A DNA stretch of 37,603 bases from Gallionella sp. (lineage in GTDB: Bacteria; Pseudomonadota; Gammaproteobacteria; Burkholderiales; Gallionellaceae), in assembly GCA_028688275.1 (NCBI GenBank), contig JAQTYN010000033.1, positions 1-37,603 of the forward strand. The letters run 5' to 3'. Below, piece after piece: positions 16,523 through 26,000 of this stretch. The position numbers were made by a program, and so were the translations under genes. The notes beneath the pieces were generated by a model. That model was not told where the DNA came from, searched no databases, and saw nothing but the letters and a program-made list of their open reading frames with translations. Positions within the stretch are counted from its first letter, which is position 1. Each line of letters begins with the position of its first letter.

Positions 16523-16556
16523 AAAGGGCAGGTGTTATGCACACCTGCCCTTTGTT
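16523..16556. terminator. bidirectional terminator between the repeat protein and guaA
   Basis: A 13-bp perfect stem (AAAGGGCAGGTGT / ACACCTGCCCTTT) with a 5-base loop is flanked by T-rich sequence on both strands. It ends the plus-strand secreted-protein gene and the minus-strand guaA. Confidence 0.82.
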
Positions 16557-16581
16557 TACACTTGACGGAAGTTATCCTCCC

Positions 16582-18168
16582 TTACTCCCACTCAATCGTT
16601 GCAGGCGGTTTGCCTGAAATGTCATACACCACGCGGTTGATGCCACGGACTTCGTTGATGATGCGGTTGCTGACTTTGCCCAAGAGGCTGTGCGGCAATT
16701 CTGCCCAGTGGGCGGTCATAAAGTCTTGGGTTTGCACGGCGCGCAGGGCGACCACCCATTCGTAGGTGCGGCCGTCGCCCATCACGCCGACGGATTTGAC
16801 GGGCAGGAACACGGCGAAGGCTTGGGAGGTGAGTTCGTACCAGCTTTTGCCGTTGGCATCGCGGGTGTTGCGCAGTTCTTCGATGAAAATTGCGTCGGCG
16901 CGGCGCAGTAAGTCGGCGTATTCGCGTTTGACTTCGCCCAAGATGCGCACGCCCAAACCTGGACCTGGGAAGGGGTGGCGATACACCATTTCAGGCGCAA
17001 GCCCAAGCGCCACGCCGAGTTCGCGCACTTCGTCTTTGAACAATTCGCGCAGCGGTTCGAGCAGTTTTAAATGCAAGGATTCGGGCAAGCCGCCGACGTT
17101 GTGGTGCGATTTGATGGTGTGGGCTTTTTTGTTTTTGCCGCCAGCGGATTCGATCACATCGGGGTAAATCGTGCCTTGCGCCAACCATTTGGCTTGCGGC
17201 AATTTTTTGGCTTCGCGTTGGAACACTTCCACGAATTCGCGCCCGATGACTTTGCGTTTTTGTTCGGGGTCGGAAATACCTTTTAAGAAGCCCAAAAACT
17301 CGCCGCTGGCATCGACGTGAATGACTTTTACGCCTAAGTGGTCAGCGAAAGTTTGCATGACTTGTTCGGCTTCGTTCAAACGCAGCAAGCCGTTATCGAC
17401 AAACACGCAGGTGAGTTGGTCGCCGATGGCGCGGTGCAGCAACACCGCCGCGACCGAGGAATCTACTCCGCCCGACAAGCCCAAAATCACTTCGTCCGTG
17501 CCGACTTGGGCGCGGATTTTAGCCACGGCAACGTCGATGTAATTCGGCATATTCCAGTCTTGTCCGCAACCGCAAATTTCATGCACAAAGCGGCTTAACA
17601 TCGCCTTGCCTTGATGCGTGTGGGTCACTTCGGGATGGAATTGCACGGCGTAAAAACGGCGCGCTTCGTCCGCCATCGCGGCGATGGGCGTGGTGGGGTT
17701 GCTGGCGATGACGCTAAAGCCCGCAGGCAAGGCGGTCACTTTGTCGCCGTGGCTCATCCATACGTCCATCAAGCCATGACCTTGCTCGTTGCTGCGGTCT
17801 TGGATGTCGCGGAACAGCGCGGAATGCCCTTGGGCGCGCACTTCGGCATAGCCAAATTCCCGCACCGTGCCTGTTTCCACCGCGCCGCCCAATTGCGCCG
17901 CCATGGTTTGCATCCCGTAGCACACGCCTAAAACAGGCACGCCCAGTTCAAAAACGATTTGCGGCGCACGCGGCGTATCGCCTTCCGTCACAGAATTGGG
18001 CCCGCCCGACAAGATAATGCCGCTGGGTTGAAAGTCGCGAATAAAATCGGCATCGACATCACACGGATGCAATTCGCAGTAAACCTGCGCCTCGCGCACA
18101 CGGCGCGCAATCAGTTGGGTGTATTGAGAACCGAAATCTAGGATAAGGATTTTGTGGATAGTAGTCAT
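16582..18168 (-). CDS. guaA: GMP synthase (glutamine-hydrolysing)
   Basis: Converts XMP to GMP with glutamine and ATP, the last step of guanine nucleotide synthesis. The class I glutamine amidotransferase domain has the nucleophile in GVCYGMQ (Cys82) and the His-Glu pair in FHPEVTH. The ATP-pyrophosphatase domain has the PP-loop GLSGGVDSS near residue 232. The GMPS C-terminal dimerisation domain ends at the conserved PPATIEWE. 528 residues is full length. Its start codon is preceded by AAA and then an array of heptamer repeats (18172-18227), leaving no Shine-Dalgarno sequence. guaB lies upstream on the same strand, separated by the four-helix-bundle gene. Confidence 0.97.
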   Translation of the reverse strand: MTTIHKILILDFGSQYTQLIARRVREAQVYCELHPCDVDADFIRDFQPSGIILSGGPNSVTEGDTPRAPQIVFELGVPVLGVCYGMQTMAAQLGGAVETGTVREFGYAEVRAQGHSALFRDIQDRSNEQGHGLMDVWMSHGDKVTALPAGFSVIASNPTTPIAAMADEARRFYAVQFHPEVTHTHQGKAMLSRFVHEICGCGQDWNMPNYIDVAVAKIRAQVGTDEVILGLSGGVDSSVAAVLLHRAIGDQLTCVFVDNGLLRLNEAEQVMQTFADHLGVKVIHVDASGEFLGFLKGISDPEQKRKVIGREFVEVFQREAKKLPQAKWLAQGTIYPDVIESAGGKNKKAHTIKSHHNVGGLPESLHLKLLEPLRELFKDEVRELGVALGLAPEMVYRHPFPGPGLGVRILGEVKREYADLLRRADAIFIEELRNTRDANGKSWYELTSQAFAVFLPVKSVGVMGDGRTYEWVVALRAVQTQDFMTAHWAELPHSLLGKVSNRIINEVRGINRVVYDISGKPPATIEWE

Positions 18169-18171
18169 TTT

Positions 18172-18227
18172 TAGTCGTTAGTTGCTAGTCGTTAGTCGTT
18201 AGTTGCTAGTCGTTAGTCGCTAGTTGG
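18172..18227 (-). repeat. heptamer array forming the guaA leader
   Basis: Eight contiguous 7-base units on the plus strand (TAGTCGT, TAGTTGC, TAGTCGT, TAGTCGT, TAGTTGC, TAGTCGT, TAGTCGC, TAGTTGG). Read in the direction of guaA, the last unit is ACGACTA, followed by AAA and the ATG. The array occupies the ribosome-binding region. Confidence 0.88.
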
Positions 18228-18258
18228 TGGTTTCTTGTGGACAGTCGATCTTAGCTAG

Positions 18259-18618
18259 TCATTGGTTGGAGATGAGGGATTTTTGCAGGTTTTTGAGCAT
18301 TTTGCCTAATTCGTCTGATTTGTGTAGCACGGGGATCATTTCGGTTTCGGTCAGGTAATTCAATCGTTGCGCTAACATGATTTGCGTTTCTAGTTCAGTT
18401 AAAGAACCTAAGGCAATTCCTAAGAAATGATAGAACTCCCTGTTGGAATTCCGTCCGTGACCTTCGGCAATATTCGATGGCACAGACTCAGCCGAGCGTT
18501 GTAACTGACTCGCGAGACCGTAAACTTCGTGCTTTGGAAAACTGGCAGTCAGGCGATAGGCTGCTTCAGCCAACCACATCGCCATTTGCCAAACCTTCAG
18601 ATCACGATAGCCAGCCAT
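18259..18618 (-). CDS. four-helix-bundle protein (S23/IVP family)
   Basis: 119-residue all-helical protein of the family first found in 23S rRNA intervening sequences and later in many free loci. It shows the family hallmarks: YRDLKVWQMAMWLAEAAYRL at the start, GLASQLQRSAESVPSNIAEG in the middle, the invariant NIAEG turn, and the EFYHFLGIALGSLTELETQ helix. Function is unknown. A related four-helix fold is the Avd accessory protein of diversity-generating retroelements, but no retroelement is visible here. The gene sits between guaB and guaA on the same strand. It is bordered by heptamer arrays, one of which ends AAAA-ATG at its own start, again without a Shine-Dalgarno sequence. It looks like an insertion into a guaBA operon. 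Confidence 0.9.
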   Translation of the reverse strand: MAGYRDLKVWQMAMWLAEAAYRLTASFPKHEVYGLASQLQRSAESVPSNIAEGHGRNSNREFYHFLGIALGSLTELETQIMLAQRLNYLTETEMIPVLHKSDELGKMLKNLQKSLISNQ

Positions 18619-18622
18619 TTTT

Positions 18623-18671
18623 TAGTCGTTAGTTCTGGTCGTTAGTCGTTAGCTTCTAGTCGTTAGTTGGA
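18623..18671 (-). repeat. heptamer array forming the four-helix-bundle gene leader
   Basis: Seven units of the TAGTCGT family, partly degraded (for example TAGTTCTG, TAGCTTC, TAGTTGG), end four bases before the start codon. They are arranged as in the guaA leader and are complementary to the array at the guaB stop. Confidence 0.82.
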
Positions 18672-18734
18672 AGTTAAGGTCGATTGTTTGAGTTGCTAGT
18701 TAAAAGTTATAAAGCCAAAATCCACAGGTTTGAA

Positions 18735-18765
18735 CTAGCGACTAACGACTAACAGCTAACGACTA
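18735..18765 (+). repeat. heptamer array at the guaB stop, inverted
   Basis: ACTAGCG, ACTAACG, ACTAACAG and CTAACGACTA follow each other on the plus strand, opposite in orientation to the array at 18623-18671. Read on the minus strand, the guaB stop codon TAG is the first unit of the array. In the transcript the two arrays can pair into a hairpin across the guaB to four-helix-gene junction. Confidence 0.82.
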
Positions 18766-20223
18766 ATCTATGTGGTAATTCGGTGCTTCCTTAGTGATCT
18801 GCACATCATGCACATGCGACTCACGAATGCCTGAGGAGGTAATTTCGACAAATTCAGCTTTTTCGTGGGTGTCGGCGATGGTGGCACAGCCTAAGTAGCC
18901 CATGCTGGCGCGTAATCCGCCCATCAGCTGGTGAATGACTGCCAACGCACTGCCTTTGTAGGGCACGCGACCTTCGACACCTTCAGGCACCAGTTTGTCA
19001 TGATTGGCTTCGTTTTCTTGGAAATAGCGGTCACTAGAGCCTTGTTGCATCGCGCCCAAGCTGCCCATGCCACGATACGATTTGTACGAACGACCTTGGT
19101 ACAACTCGATTTCGCCAGGCGCTTCTTCCGTGCCCGCAAACAATCCGCCTAACATCACCGCGTGCGCGCCAGCGGCAATCGCTTTAGCAATGTCACCCGA
19201 ATAACGAATCCCGCCGTCGGCAATCAGCGGCACGCCTGTACCAGCTAGGGCATCCGCCACATTTTGAATTGCGGCAATTTGCGGCACGCCCACACCTGCA
19301 ACAATACGCGTCGTGCAAATTGAACCAGGACCAATACCCACTTTAACGCCATCCGCGCCGTGATCGACCAATGCCAATGCGGCTGCGGCGGTGGCAATGT
19401 TGCCGCCGATGACTTCAATGTGCGGGTAATTGCGCTTCACCCATTTCACCCGATCCAATACGCCTTGCGAATGTCCGTGCGCGGTATCCACCACGATGAC
19501 ATCCACGCCCGCTTCCGCCAACAATGCCACGCGTTCTTCCGTGCCTTCGCCCACGCCCACCGCAGCACCTACGCGCAGATGACCCAGCACGTCTTTGCAT
19601 GCCAAGGGATGTTCATTGGATTTCAAAATATCTTTGACCGTCATCAGCCCACGTAGCTCAAATGCATCATTCACCACCAACACGCGCTCGATGCGATGTT
19701 CGTGCATCAAATTACGTGCATCTTCACGACTGGTGTTTTCTTTGACCGTAATCAGTTGCGCAAGCGGGGTCATGATGTTGCTGATAGGTTGATCCAGATT
19801 GCTTTCAAAACGCAAATCGCGGTTGGTTACAATCCCGATCAATTTTTTACCTTGCACCACGGGTAAGCCCGAAATTTTGTGTTGACGGGTCAAGCTCAAC
19901 ACATTGCGCACGGACATGTCAGGCGAAATGGTGATGGGGTCTTTCAATACCCCGCTTTCAAAACGTTTGACCTTGGCCACTTGCGCCGCTTGGGCATGAG
20001 AGGTCATGTTTTTGTGGATAATCCCAATGCCGCCCTCTTGCGCCAAAGCAATTGCCAAGCGCGCTTCCGTGACGGTGTCCATTGCCGCAGAGATGACGGG
20101 GATGTTCAGCTTGATGTTGCGTGTAAGTTGCGTGCGCAGCGTGACATCACGTGGCAAAACATTGGAATAAGCAGGGACGAGCAAAACGTCGTCAAAGGTT
20201 AATGCTTTTTGAATAATGCGCAT
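18763..20223 (-). CDS. guaB: inosine-5'-monophosphate dehydrogenase
   Basis: Oxidises IMP to XMP with NAD, the step before GuaA. From the ATG at 20223 (AGGTGG site 8 bases upstream) it is 486 residues. An upstream in-frame start at 20265 would add 14 unconserved residues. The (beta/alpha)8 barrel begins [14 protein letters not shown]. Two CBS domains (about residues 93-148 and 152-210) interrupt it. The catalytic Cys303 is in GSICTTR. The IMP-binding [10 protein letters not shown] and the flap follow. The stop codon lies inside a heptamer array. Confidence 0.97.
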   Translation of the reverse strand: MRIIQKALTFDDVLLVPAYSNVLPRDVTLRTQLTRNIKLNIPVISAAMDTVTEARLAIALAQEGGIGIIHKNMTSHAQAAQVAKVKRFESGVLKDPITISPDMSVRNVLSLTRQHKISGLPVVQGKKLIGIVTNRDLRFESNLDQPISNIMTPLAQLITVKENTSREDARNLMHEHRIERVLVVNDAFELRGLMTVKDILKSNEHPLACKDVLGHLRVGAAVGVGEGTEERVALLAEAGVDVIVVDTAHGHSQGVLDRVKWVKRNYPHIEVIGGNIATAAAALALVDHGADGVKVGIGPGSICTTRIVAGVGVPQIAAIQNVADALAGTGVPLIADGGIRYSGDIAKAIAAGAHAVMLGGLFAGTEEAPGEIELYQGRSYKSYRGMGSLGAMQQGSSDRYFQENEANHDKLVPEGVEGRVPYKGSALAVIHQLMGGLRASMGYLGCATIADTHEKAEFVEITSSGIRESHVHDVQITKEAPNYHID

Positions 20224-20360
20224 GTTGAACCACCTCGGCAAAGCGCGGATTATACGCATCCACACGGGGCTGGTAAATCGTCCATTTTATCTATGCGGTT
20301 CAATCTGCCGATTATGGTGAATGGAGAAGGGAGAAGAGGTAAGGTAAACGCCACTATTTC

Positions 20361-20495
20361 TAAGGAAACGCTGATTAAATCTTCCGTTCGTGGTGAGCTT
20401 GTCGAACCATGAATGGACGATTTAATCAGATCAATAGATTAAGTCAATTCACCCTTCGACAAGCTCAGGGCGAACGGATTTATCAGTAACTCACT
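20361..20495 (+). repeat. MITE-like double-hairpin repeat, copy 2
   Basis: Starts TAAGGAAACGCTGATTAAAT and carries the two palindromes built on GGTGAGCTTGTCGA and CTTCGACAAGCTCAGGGCG. The right terminus is slightly degraded (a base is lost in ATTTATCAG). It lies between guaB and the DUF4139 gene, whose promoters and leaders point away from it. The rest of the 20224-20551 gap holds nothing I can name. Confidence 0.88.
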
Positions 20496-20551
20496 AACAA
20501 TAGAGGCGAGCTTTTACCCTCGCGCCTTCCCTCTTTGCCCTTCACGATTCT

Positions 20552-21982
20552 TTAATACTTCACCAGCACCCGATAACTCAAGGTGGTGCTGCTTTCTGCG
20601 GGGACGCTGATTCGCCAAACGGCCGTGTGGCTAGTGGCTTTTTCGTAGGGATGGCTATTGCGTAACATTTTCCAATCCGCAGGAATCGGTTCTTGCACAG
20701 TCACCATCACCGCTTCTGATTTAGCATTTTTTAACACGATTTCATACGCGGTTTCGTAAATGCCATTGTTTTTACTGTCAATTTTTTTAAAGTCAGTTTG
20801 TTTCTTATCGGCGGTCACATCAAATGCTTCGCCCAATTTCAGTCTCACTTTTTCATTTTTGGGGGTGTGATCTATGCTGTCTTCGCCCACAAATTGGGCG
20901 TTGCCACTGCCATCTTTCTTGTAAACCCGCACCACGCCTTTGGGAAGCGGGATGCCCAAACGGCTGGCTTCGCGGTTATCGAACTCCACAAATACCCCCA
21001 ACTTCATTTTTTGTCCCAAATCGCCGTAGCTGCTTTGGTAGTAATAATCTGAACCTTGCAACAACAATTCTTTGCGCACGGGGATGCCCGACCCGCTCAG
21101 TAGGGCGACTTGCTTGGTTTGCTGTTCCGCAATGGTGGTGGGACGTTCCAGTGTGTACAAATGGTATTCCAACAAACTTTCTTCGCGCATTTTCGGTGCC
21201 GCATCTCGCACCGCCATCGCCATCATCGGTGCGGGGGCAAAGCGTTCTTGCCGTACCTCATTGACATCGCCCGCCACCAATTGCAGCTTGGCATTGCGGT
21301 AAGCCGCGCCACTGTTATTGGTTAATGTCACCCAACCTGACAAATCCAACTTATCATCCGTGGCATTCAGCTCCGCCACATAATCCGCCCGCCAGCTTAA
21401 GCCGCTGGTCAGATAACTCAATTCCACATCCTGCTGTTTCGCCCCTTGGTTATCCAATTGCATCACCAGCGTCGGGCGGTCGCGTAAATTTTTGGGTACA
21501 TCGCTATACACCATGCGCCCTGGGATACCCGTTTCAATGCGATTGCCCATCTGCAACACCACGCCATTATTCGCCGCCAACACGTTCGCTGTTTCGCTGC
21601 TTTCCGCACCTGTAGTCGGATGCGTGCGGATTACTGTGACGGTTTTACCCACATATTTTTCCAGTAATGCCTGAGGCGTGAGCAAATCAAAATCAAAATT
21701 CTGCTCCACCACCTTTAACGCCCCCACTGAGGTCAAGCTGCGCAACAATGCCGTTTCGGGGCGAATATGCGCACTGACATCACGAAACGCCAGCAAATTC
21801 GCCCCGCTATTGAGCGAAATCCTGCGTTGGTCTTTCACCAGCGCGAGATTGGCGTTGTAAATCGTCACCGCCACCTGTTGTTGATCTTGCAAGGTGCTGC
21901 GCACCTCCTCCGTTTCCGCCGCAACGGTATGACTCAAAGCCAGCAACAAGCTGGTCAGCACGACTCGATGTTTAAACGACAT
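20552..21982 (-). CDS. exported DUF4139 domain protein
   Basis: 476-residue exported protein. The ATG at 21982 has an AGGAG site and gives a signal peptide ending SHTVAA|ETEE. The frame extends 23 codons further upstream without a binding site, so I reject the longer form. The mature protein starts with a strand-rich segment (VAVTIYNANLALVKDQRRI) and continues with the DUF4139 pattern: LSYLTSGLSWRADYVAELN, LTNNSGAAYRNAKLQLVAGD, and a C-terminal beta-sandwich ending WRISVPAESSTTLSYRVLV. The function of this family is not established. A periplasmic or outer-membrane-facing role is likely from the signal peptide. It is monocistronic, between two MITE-like repeats. Confidence 0.88.
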   Translation of the reverse strand: MSFKHRVVLTSLLLALSHTVAAETEEVRSTLQDQQQVAVTIYNANLALVKDQRRISLNSGANLLAFRDVSAHIRPETALLRSLTSVGALKVVEQNFDFDLLTPQALLEKYVGKTVTVIRTHPTTGAESSETANVLAANNGVVLQMGNRIETGIPGRMVYSDVPKNLRDRPTLVMQLDNQGAKQQDVELSYLTSGLSWRADYVAELNATDDKLDLSGWVTLTNNSGAAYRNAKLQLVAGDVNEVRQERFAPAPMMAMAVRDAAPKMREESLLEYHLYTLERPTTIAEQQTKQVALLSGSGIPVRKELLLQGSDYYYQSSYGDLGQKMKLGVFVEFDNREASRLGIPLPKGVVRVYKKDGSGNAQFVGEDSIDHTPKNEKVRLKLGEAFDVTADKKQTDFKKIDSKNNGIYETAYEIVLKNAKSEAVMVTVQEPIPADWKMLRNSHPYEKATSHTAVWRISVPAESSTTLSYRVLVKY

Positions 21983-22078
21983 GATGTTCTCCTGTATGAG
22001 GGTAGGGACGCAAGCTGCGGGTATTCTTGCATTGCACGGGCAACATTGCAAACCAAATACCTAACGCAAAACAAACAC

Positions 22079-22216
22079 CTAGGGAGGAGCTGATTAAATT
22101 CGTTCGCCCTGAGCTTGTCGAAGGGTGAACGAATTTAATGTATTGATTTCATTAAATCTTCCATTCATGGTTCGACAAGCTCACCACGAACGGAAGATTT
22201 AATCAGCGTTTCCCTA
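22079..22216 (-). repeat. MITE-like double-hairpin repeat, copy 3
   Basis: Opposite orientation to copy 2: the palindrome with GCCCTGAGCTTGTCGAAGGG comes first, and the one with GGTTCGACAAGCTCACC second, joined by TATTGATTTCATT. Ends are CTAGGGAGGAGCTGATTAAA and ATTTAATCAGCGTTTCCCTAG. It lies upstream of both the DUF4139 gene and queD. Confidence 0.9.
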
Positions 22217-22247
22217 GCTTGTCCTACTCTCGCACCGTCAACCCCGC

Positions 22248-22253
22248 TATAAT
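22248..22253 (+). promoter_or_regulatory. candidate -10 box of queD
   Basis: A perfect TATAAT lies 28 bases before the queD ATG, but I found no convincing -35 hexamer at 16-18 bases upstream. The call is tentative. Confidence 0.35.
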
Positions 22254-22281
22254 CCGCGCCACTTTTATAGACAGACTCATT

Positions 22282-22740
22282 ATGCTTATCACTCGCCGCC
22301 TAGAATTTGATGCGGGGCATCGCATTCCCAATCACACCAGCCAATGCAAACACCTGCACGGGCATCGCTACGCCATTGAAATTACCCTGTCGGGGGAAGT
22401 CATCCGCACCGAAGGACAGTCCGAACAAGGCATGGTCATGGATTTCTCCGATGTCAAACACATCGCCAAAGCCCATATTGTCGATGTGTGGGATCACGCT
22501 TTTCTGGTTTATCGCGGCGATCAGGTCGTATGCGATTTTCTGGCAACCTTGCCGAATCATAAAACCGTCATCCTTGATGTCATTCCCACCGCCGAAAACC
22601 TCGCGCAACAGGCGTTCGACATCCTCAACCCCGCCTATCAGGACATATACGGCAACCAACTCCGTTTAGAGCGTGTTCGACTGTACGAAACGCCTAATAA
22701 TTGGGCAGATTGCGCGCGTAATGGCACAAAATTTGCCTAA
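22282..22740 (+). CDS. queD: 6-carboxy-5,6,7,8-tetrahydropterin synthase QueD
   Basis: Converts dihydroneopterin triphosphate to 6-carboxytetrahydropterin, the first committed step towards preQ0 and queuosine. From the ATG at 22282 it has 152 residues. The zinc ligands His13, His26 and His28 and the catalytic Cys22 are visible in FDAGHRIP and QCKHLHGHRY. The WDHAFLVY and VIPTAENLAQ motifs are complete. An upstream ATG at 22219 would add 21 residues that do not match the family. It lies next to an accessory island, but no dpd (deazaguanine DNA modification) genes are visible, so it is probably the housekeeping copy. Confidence 0.95.
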   Translation: MLITRRLEFDAGHRIPNHTSQCKHLHGHRYAIEITLSGEVIRTEGQSEQGMVMDFSDVKHIAKAHIVDVWDHAFLVYRGDQVVCDFLATLPNHKTVILDVIPTAENLAQQAFDILNPAYQDIYGNQLRLERVRLYETPNNWADCARNGTKFA

Positions 22741-22775
22741 ACCAAGTCGAGGTAGCAAAAATTTGCGCATAGTGG

Positions 22776-22804
22776 TTGACCAAAACGCCTCTCATGCCTA
22801 TAAT
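22776..22804 (+). promoter_or_regulatory. promoter of tRNA-Asn
   Basis: TTGACC, 17-base spacer, TATAAT, then a G+C-rich discriminator (GGCGGC), as expected for a growth-regulated stable-RNA promoter. The tRNA begins 15 bases after the -10 box. Confidence 0.85.
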
Positions 22805-22818
22805 GGCGGCTTGTCAAT

Positions 22819-22894
22819 TCCCTGATAGCTCAGTCGGTAGAGCGACGGACTGTTAATCCGCAGGTCCCTGGTTCGAGTCCAGGTCGGGGAGCCA
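22819..22894 (+). tRNA. tRNA-Asn (GTT)
   Basis: 76-base cloverleaf with acceptor stem TCCCTGA/TCGGGGA, D loop AGCTCAGTCGGTAGAGC, anticodon loop CTGTTAA (anticodon GTT), T loop GGTTCGAGTCC and an encoded CCA. The last four bases are GCCA. It marks the left border of the second accessory island. Confidence 0.97.
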
Positions 22895-22900
22895 GAATTT

Positions 22901-22931
22901 AAAGCCACTTTCGAAAGAAAGTGGCTTTTTT
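22901..22931 (+). terminator. terminator after tRNA-Asn
   Basis: A perfect 12-bp stem (AAAGCCACTTTC / GAAAGTGGCTTT) with a GAAA loop, followed by a T-rich tract. It isolates the tRNA from the defence genes. The 104 bases to the next start hold no strong promoter. Confidence 0.9.
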
Positions 22932-23035
22932 CTTTTTGCACAACGTGTCATTCTTGAACTCAGTAAGCTGCGTATTTACTAGCAAGCCCCGCCTTGAACT
23001 GTTAAATTGCGTCCTTTCCAATTGAGCACCTTGCC

Positions 23036-26000
23036 ATGCCAAGAATTTTCGACAACATTGAAAAACAGTTACTGCCCACCTTGGTTGATACTTTGCAGGT
23101 TGCTGATAGGGCGGATTTTTGTGTAGGGTATTTCAACCTGCGGGGATGGCGGCAATTAGCGGATCAAATTGAGCGTTGGGAAGGCGGTGAAGATCAGTGT
23201 TGTCGTTTGTTGGTTGGAATGCACGTCACGCCAACGGACGAATTACGCAGCACCCTGCGCTCACAAGACCCCTTGCTGGATAACGCCACCGTTGCGCGCC
23301 ATCAACGCATCATTGCTGAAGAGTTCCGCCAACAACTCATGTTTGGCACGCCGACGAACGAAGATGAAGCCACGCTACGTCAGCTCTCCACCCAATTGCA
23401 CAGCCAAAAATTATTCGTCAAAGTGTATTTGCGCCATCCGCTCCACGCCAAACTTTACCTATTGCATCGCCAAGATGCCAACAACCCTGTCACAGGATTT
23501 TTAGGCAGCAGCAACCTCACGCTGGCGGGGTTAAAGGGACAAGGCGAACTCAATGTGGATGTGCTAGAACACGACGCGTGCCATAAGTTGGTTAATTGGT
23601 TTGAAGACCGCTGGACAGATCGCTGGTGCATAGATATTTCAAAAACTCTGGCGGCTATTATTGACGAAAGTTGGGCAAGCGAAAAATTAGTTTTGCCCTA
23701 CCATGTTTATCTCAAAATTGCCTATCACCTTGCACAAGAAGCGCGTGCGGGGCAGTCCGAATACCGTGTACCTAAAATTTTTGGCGATGCCCTATTCGAT
23801 TTTCAACAAGCAGCGGTACAAACCGCCGCGCATCATCTCAACAAACGCGGCGGAGTATTGATAGGCGATGTGGTGGGTTTGGGTAAAACCATCATTGCCA
23901 CTGCCTTGGCTAAAATTTTTGAAGATGATCACCACACCGAAACGCTGATTATCTGCCCCAAAAATCTGGTGTCCATGTGGGCAGATTATGTGCATCGCTA
24001 CCATCTCCATGCCAAAATTTTACCCCTATCCAAGGTCATCCATGACTTGCCCAACACCCCGCGCTATCGTGTGGTGTTGATCGACGAATCACACAACCTG
24101 CGCAACAAAGAAGGTAAACGCTGGAAAGTCATTCGGGACTATATTCAAAAAAACGAAAGTCAAACCATTTTGCTTTCCGCCACGCCTTACAATAAAACTT
24201 ATCTGGATTTATCCGCACAGCTTGCCTTATTCCTGCGCGAAGATGCGCCTATAGGCGTGCGTCCTGAAAAACGCTTGGCAGAAATGGGCGGGGAAGATGA
24301 ATTTATCCGTCGTCATCAGTGCCCAGTGCGCTCACTGGCTGCGTTTGAAAAAAGCCAAGACCCCGACGACTGGCGCGACTTAATGCGCTTGTTTATGGTG
24401 CGCCGCACACGCGGCTTTATCATGCAGCACTATGCCAAAGAAGACGAACGTGGTCGCCATTTGCTCTTCCCTGATGGGGGAAAATCTTATTTCCCCAAGC
24501 GTGTGCCTAAGAACTTGAGCTTTGTCATTAGTGACGACAATCCTGCTGATCCTTACGCCCGCTTTTATTCGGACGATGTGATTAACGCCATTAACGGGTT
24601 GAATCTGCCGCGCTACGGACTGGGCAACCACCTCGAAGAGCATCCCCCAAAACCGATTAACCCTGCACAAGCCAAAATGATTGAAGGCTTATCTCGGGCG
24701 GGTACGCGGCTCATGGGTTTTTGCCGCACCAACTTATTTAAACGCCTAGAAAGTGCAGGCCCTGCATTTTTACAATCTATCGAACGCCATATTTTGCGTA
24801 ATTTCATTGTGTTGCACGCCATTGAAAATGACTTGGACATTCCGCTTGGCACACAAGGTGCGGAACTACTCGACACCCGCTATCACGATAATGATCCTGA
24901 TGATGCAATAGCCGCAGATGAAAACAACGATGAAGACCAAACTGCCGATCCTGAATTTGCCAAGATACAAAGCCTACGCACTGAAGCCGATTTTAGAGCG
25001 CGTGCCGCCCACGCTTACATCGCCTACAGCACAGATTTTAAAAAACGCTTCAAATGGTTGCCCAGTCATGTATTCAAAGCCAGTTTGGCGGCCGACTTAC
25101 AGGCTGACGCATTGGCATTGCTCGCCCTGCTGAAACAATGCGGCGAATGGGATGCCCAACAAGATGCCAAACTGGGCGAGCTTATCAAGCTCATCAATAC
25201 TGTACATTGCACGGAAAAACTGCTGATTTTTACCCAGTTCGCGGACACCGCCCATTACCTCAAAACCCAACTCCAAGCTCGCGGCATCAAAAACGTGGCA
25301 GAAGCCACAGGGCAAAGTGCCGACCCCACCACCTTGGCATGGCGTTTTTCGCCCGTATCCAACGACAAGCGCGATTTTATCTCCCCTCGCCCCTTGGGAG
25401 AGGGGCAGGGGGTGAGGGACGAGCTACGCGTTCTGATTGCCACCGACGTGTTATCCGAAGGGCAAAACTTGCAAGACGCGCACATCATCGTCAACTACGA
25501 CCTGCCTTGGGCAATTATCCGTTTGATTCAACGGGCGGGGCGGGTGGATCGGATTGGGCAACAAGCTGACACTATTTTGTGTTATTCCTTTGTGCCCGCT
25601 GACGGCGTAGAGCGACTGATTAAACTGCGCGAACGTGTACGCCAACGTCTGATTGAAAACAAAGAAGTCGTTGGTTCAGACGAAACCTTTTTTGACGATG
25701 ACCAAGACGACACCCTCATCCGCGATCTCTACACCGAAAAAAATGGCATTTTGGACGACGACTTCGACAGCGAAGTCGATTTAGCCTCGCAAGCCTACCA
25801 AATTTGGAAAAACGCCACCGATGCCGATCCCTCGCTCATAGCCAAAATCGAATCCATGCCCAACGTCGTGTATGCCACCAAAGCGCACGCCCACACACTT
25901 GCCGCGCCCAAAGGCGTGTTGGTGTATATGCGTACCAGCCAAGAAAACGACACCCTCACTTGGATTAATCAAGCGGGCGAAGCCGTGACGCAATCGCAAT

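Noticed and set aside
18172..18765. Heptamer arrays as a possible CRISPR array.
   Set aside because: Units are contiguous 7-mers without spacers, and there are no cas genes.
22819..22894. tRNA-Asn as an attachment site for an integrated element in the second island.
   Set aside because: I found no second copy of the tRNA 3' end downstream, and no integrase gene is present in the window.
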